The notes under the pieces: generated by a model
What the model saw: only the letters and a program-made list of their open reading frames with translations
Told to the model about the DNA's origin: nothing
Databases searched by the model: none
Shown: one piece after another, positions 61,341-64,000 of the stretch
How the letters are laid out: the number at the start of each line of letters is the position of its first letter
How positions within the stretch are numbered: position 1 is the first letter of the stretch
From: Manduca sexta
Taxonomy: Eukaryota > Arthropoda > Insecta > Lepidoptera > Sphingidae
Direction: 5' to 3'
Assembly: GCF_014839805.1 (NCBI RefSeq)
Contig: NC_051137.1
Location: 7,863,170 to 7,927,169, forward strand
DNA: 64,000 bases
Translations under genes and position numbers: made by a program

Positions 61341-61900
61341 CCCGTATCTATGTGCAGATACAGCGCTGGAACTCAGCCGTGAGCCGCTCGCCACTCGCGC
61401 TCGAGAAGTTAAATTACGCGCGTACTCAAATGTCATCACGGACTATGATATCGCAATCAAAATTGACGTGGGAAATATGCTCGTTTGTATCTGACAGAGC
61501 AACGTTGACGTCGATAAATTTTACAATGAATTATAGAACCGCAAACTGCCCCGGTCGCAGTACACACCGCATAATTCAATCGTTTGATTGAATTTATTAT
61601 TTCACAGTTTGAACGCAATTTCAAAGGTTAGCATTACCGAACGAACATAGAAGCGAGCGGTAAAAAGTAATGAATTTGCTATTGCGACAAAAAGCGGTCG
61701 TATCTGTTTGAGTAGTTATAATAAGTGGAAAAGGTAAAGCAAACAGGTAACATAGTATGCAGTGTCCGGGCTGCGCGGCGGCGTACGGGATGTGAACGGT
61801 ACGTGGTGCGTCGCGCGCTGCTCACCGCTCGCCGCGCCATACCTTCCTGTTCTGATACCCAGTTTTTGTGTGCTACATGAGATCGCATTCATTTACTTTA
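61341..61900. promoter_or_regulatory. GC-richer unique region
   Basis: Balanced at 61340-61580 and CpG-rich at 61765-61850. Part of the 126-codon frame from 61211 lies here. No domain is recognised, so I read the region as candidate regulatory DNA. Confidence 0.25.
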
Positions 61901-64000
61901 GTACTTTAATACTTATCTAGAATAATTATGCACTTACGCGCCTATTTTATCTCACTTGAAGATATTTATATGTAGATATGGACATTCAGTTCCTACTTTG
62001 GTACCAGTAACTCATTTACTAGAAAGACATGGCAAAAGTAATGATGCAAAACGAATGGAAATCGGTAGACGTCATCTGAATAACATTTCTAATTACAACC
62101 TATTATGTATCTAGGCCGACAGACAACTAAATAATTATATTACACTTTAGGTACAAACATTATCATTTCTTAATTATGGGAATGCGAACAGCAAACATAT
62201 TATATACCTAAATTATAAAGACTTTGTTTCTGTTAACGATATGTTCGTGAAACATACAAAAGCATTATGTATATTAGTAACGATCGCATTATGCATCGAA
62301 GGAAGAATATGTAAATTCTCAAAGAACCCTTGACTCAATGTATTTTTTTATAAAGAGCCTGTACTTTTCTTACAAAATTGACATCCAAATCAGATTAATC
62401 CAATCAATTGAAATTTATGACGCACCCGAGAGCGGGCGCGCCTGCCATCGGGAGATCCGCCGTGCCTCGCTAATCAGTTTCCGGCTAACAATCTATAACT
62501 TGCATTTCTTCTTCTTTTTTGCATAAATGAAAGCTAAACGTTCATTTAATTAGATGAAGTAAAAAGTAGGTATTCGTATAAAATCATCAGACATGTTTGA
62601 ATTTTAAAATGGTAACACCTTAAATTATTATGCACGGGCAACATTGTCGCACCGGTTTTGGTACCAAAAATTATACGGAAATTTGCCAACCTCTTCGAAA
62701 ATCACACAATGCGTGTTTTTGCAGCAATTACAGAGACGTGCGGAGCGGTCGCCCCCTTTACAAACATGTCTTTGATTTATATGTCTGCTTTCGGCTCACG
62801 GGATGAAAGTAAAATATGAGACGACCCATCAAATATTCAGCCTTTTTGGGACGCGGGAGCGATTCTTAGTGCTCATTATAATAAAAATACGATAGTTCAT
62901 ACAGCGTACAGGTTACCTACGTCTGTATGTCAAACCCATTTTGGAAGTTAGCAAACTTTGTCTGAGACAATTGATCTTGATCGTAAACTAAATCGCCTGA
63001 TTCAAATCTTCAACATGTAACCCTGTTTTTATTGCTGCATTTTTGTAAAAGACAAATACTTATTTATAAAGTAGCCTGAATACCAAACCTATTAAATAAC
63101 CTTCACATTAAATAATTTTATTTTTTCAATTAATAAAAAATATTCAAGTATCTAGACGATTGAATCCATGGCTCACAAGTTGGTAATATTTCATCAGGAG
63201 TTGTTGTCACATGATCCGTTGGAAGATTCATCTTTAATTGGGTGAACCGAGCCAAGTTCCTTTTGATTCCGGACCTTTATTAGAAGCGAAGTTGGCCACA
63301 AATGTCATACCTACCTCGCGCAACATGTTTCCTTCGCTGTCCACGAATAAAAATAAAATACTTATGAAATATGTACCGAGATTTAAATATTCAATTATTG
63401 TTTTGTTTATTAATGAATATGGGGTAAATCAAAACATGTGCTTAAAATATAAACTATGTAGTCAACAAAATTCGATTCGTCAACTTTTGAATTTGTAAAA
63501 ATACTACGATTTCAAAAGACCTTAAGATAACCTTACATTACTTTTTTGTGTTATTTTTATAGTAATCGATGCTTGTAGTCCTTTTATGGTGAACTTTAGC
63601 GATCATTCCAAAAGAATGTTTACATTTTAAAAGAACTATTCACTAATGAGGACATAGGTACGATTGAGCAACACATTCAAACATCAAACACGTTCATTAA
63701 AAAACTACTATTAAGGCTATTATAATAAACACTAATCTGGTGAAGTAAAAACATATTGAATTACAAACACAGAGCTAATAAATCATATTAGCTGACCTAA
63801 TAAAGTACACGAGATTATGTAACTCAACCATATGTGACGTGGTCAACGAACTGACGGGAGGAGGCATTTGACGCGCGTCAAACCCTGGCCATTTACGCTG
63901 CCGCTGCACTCGCTTCGACATGTAATTAAAATAAATATTAATGGGCCTATTGAAAAACATAAATAAGAAGTTATGGTCGTTCATGTCGTCGTGTGCCAGC
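61901..64000. other. Mostly AT-rich non-coding sequence to the window end
   Basis: Balanced patches at 62420-62490, 62640-62860 and 63830-63925, with TTTATTGC at 63028-63035. No gene, repeat family or tandem structure recognised. The window ends in unique sequence. Confidence 0.5.

Noticed and set aside
61211..61591. 126-codon plus-strand frame with a real ATG
   Set aside because: Ordinary-looking composition, but no recognisable domain, no splice or operon-like context and chance length for a GC-richer block. It would need transcript evidence.

Overview
The window looks like nuclear DNA of a moth or butterfly (Lepidoptera), probably an intergenic stretch or a very large intron. It is AT-rich (roughly 35-37% GC by eye), has no long open reading frame on either strand, and is seeded with short interspersed repeats whose sequences I recognise from lepidopteran genomes. 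The species is not identifiable; the variant of the TAA-tailed SINE seen here is one I associate loosely with butterflies. I find no protein-coding gene, tRNA, rRNA, known microRNA or CRISPR array that I can support. The longest open stretches (up to 187 codons) either overlap repeats or lie in GC-rich DNA where stops are rare by composition, and several of them open only at GTG or TTG.

Layout. 1-3.3 kb is a retroelement graveyard: a 107-bp tandem duplication, a poly(A)-tailed repeat (called R1 here), a tRNA-derived SINE (S2) sitting in the R1 tail, an R1 tail fragment and a second tRNA-derived SINE (S1). 3.3-21.6 kb is unique sequence in which AT-rich DNA alternates with GC/CpG-richer blocks of 0.2-1 kb (near 6.1, 9.6, 11.1-12.7, 14.4-15.4 and 16.2-17.3 kb), with a perfect 22-bp inverted repeat at 7.2 kb. 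21.6-22.6 kb is a composite repeat (R2) with an internal array of five ~123-bp units. 24.3-33 kb holds an S1 copy, a hAT-type MITE with both terminal repeats and its 8-bp target duplication, many mixed-composition blocks, and an S2 copy with a perfect 14-bp target duplication. 35-38.7 kb and 42.6-43.3 kb hold CpG-dense islands. 44-52 kb has S1 copies, a SINE tail, and a repeat (R3) split by a small inverted-repeat transposon. 52.6-54.6 kb is the most GC-rich cluster. 55.5-58.1 kb has a second R3, a frameshifted LINE remnant and a second R2 with eight tandem units. 58-64 kb returns to alternating AT-rich and GC-richer unique sequence.

Interpretation. The alternation of AT-rich filler with GC-richer unique blocks carrying homeodomain-type words (TTTATTGC, TTTATGGC, TTAATTAA) is what the surroundings of a large developmental regulator usually look like, so many blocks may be enhancers. 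This is inference: conservation cannot be tested from one sequence. The firmest results are transposon archaeology: four insertions with visible target duplications, one insertion with an empty-site paralogue inside the window, and two R2 arrays that expanded independently while keeping the same last unit. I found no convincing new biological system.
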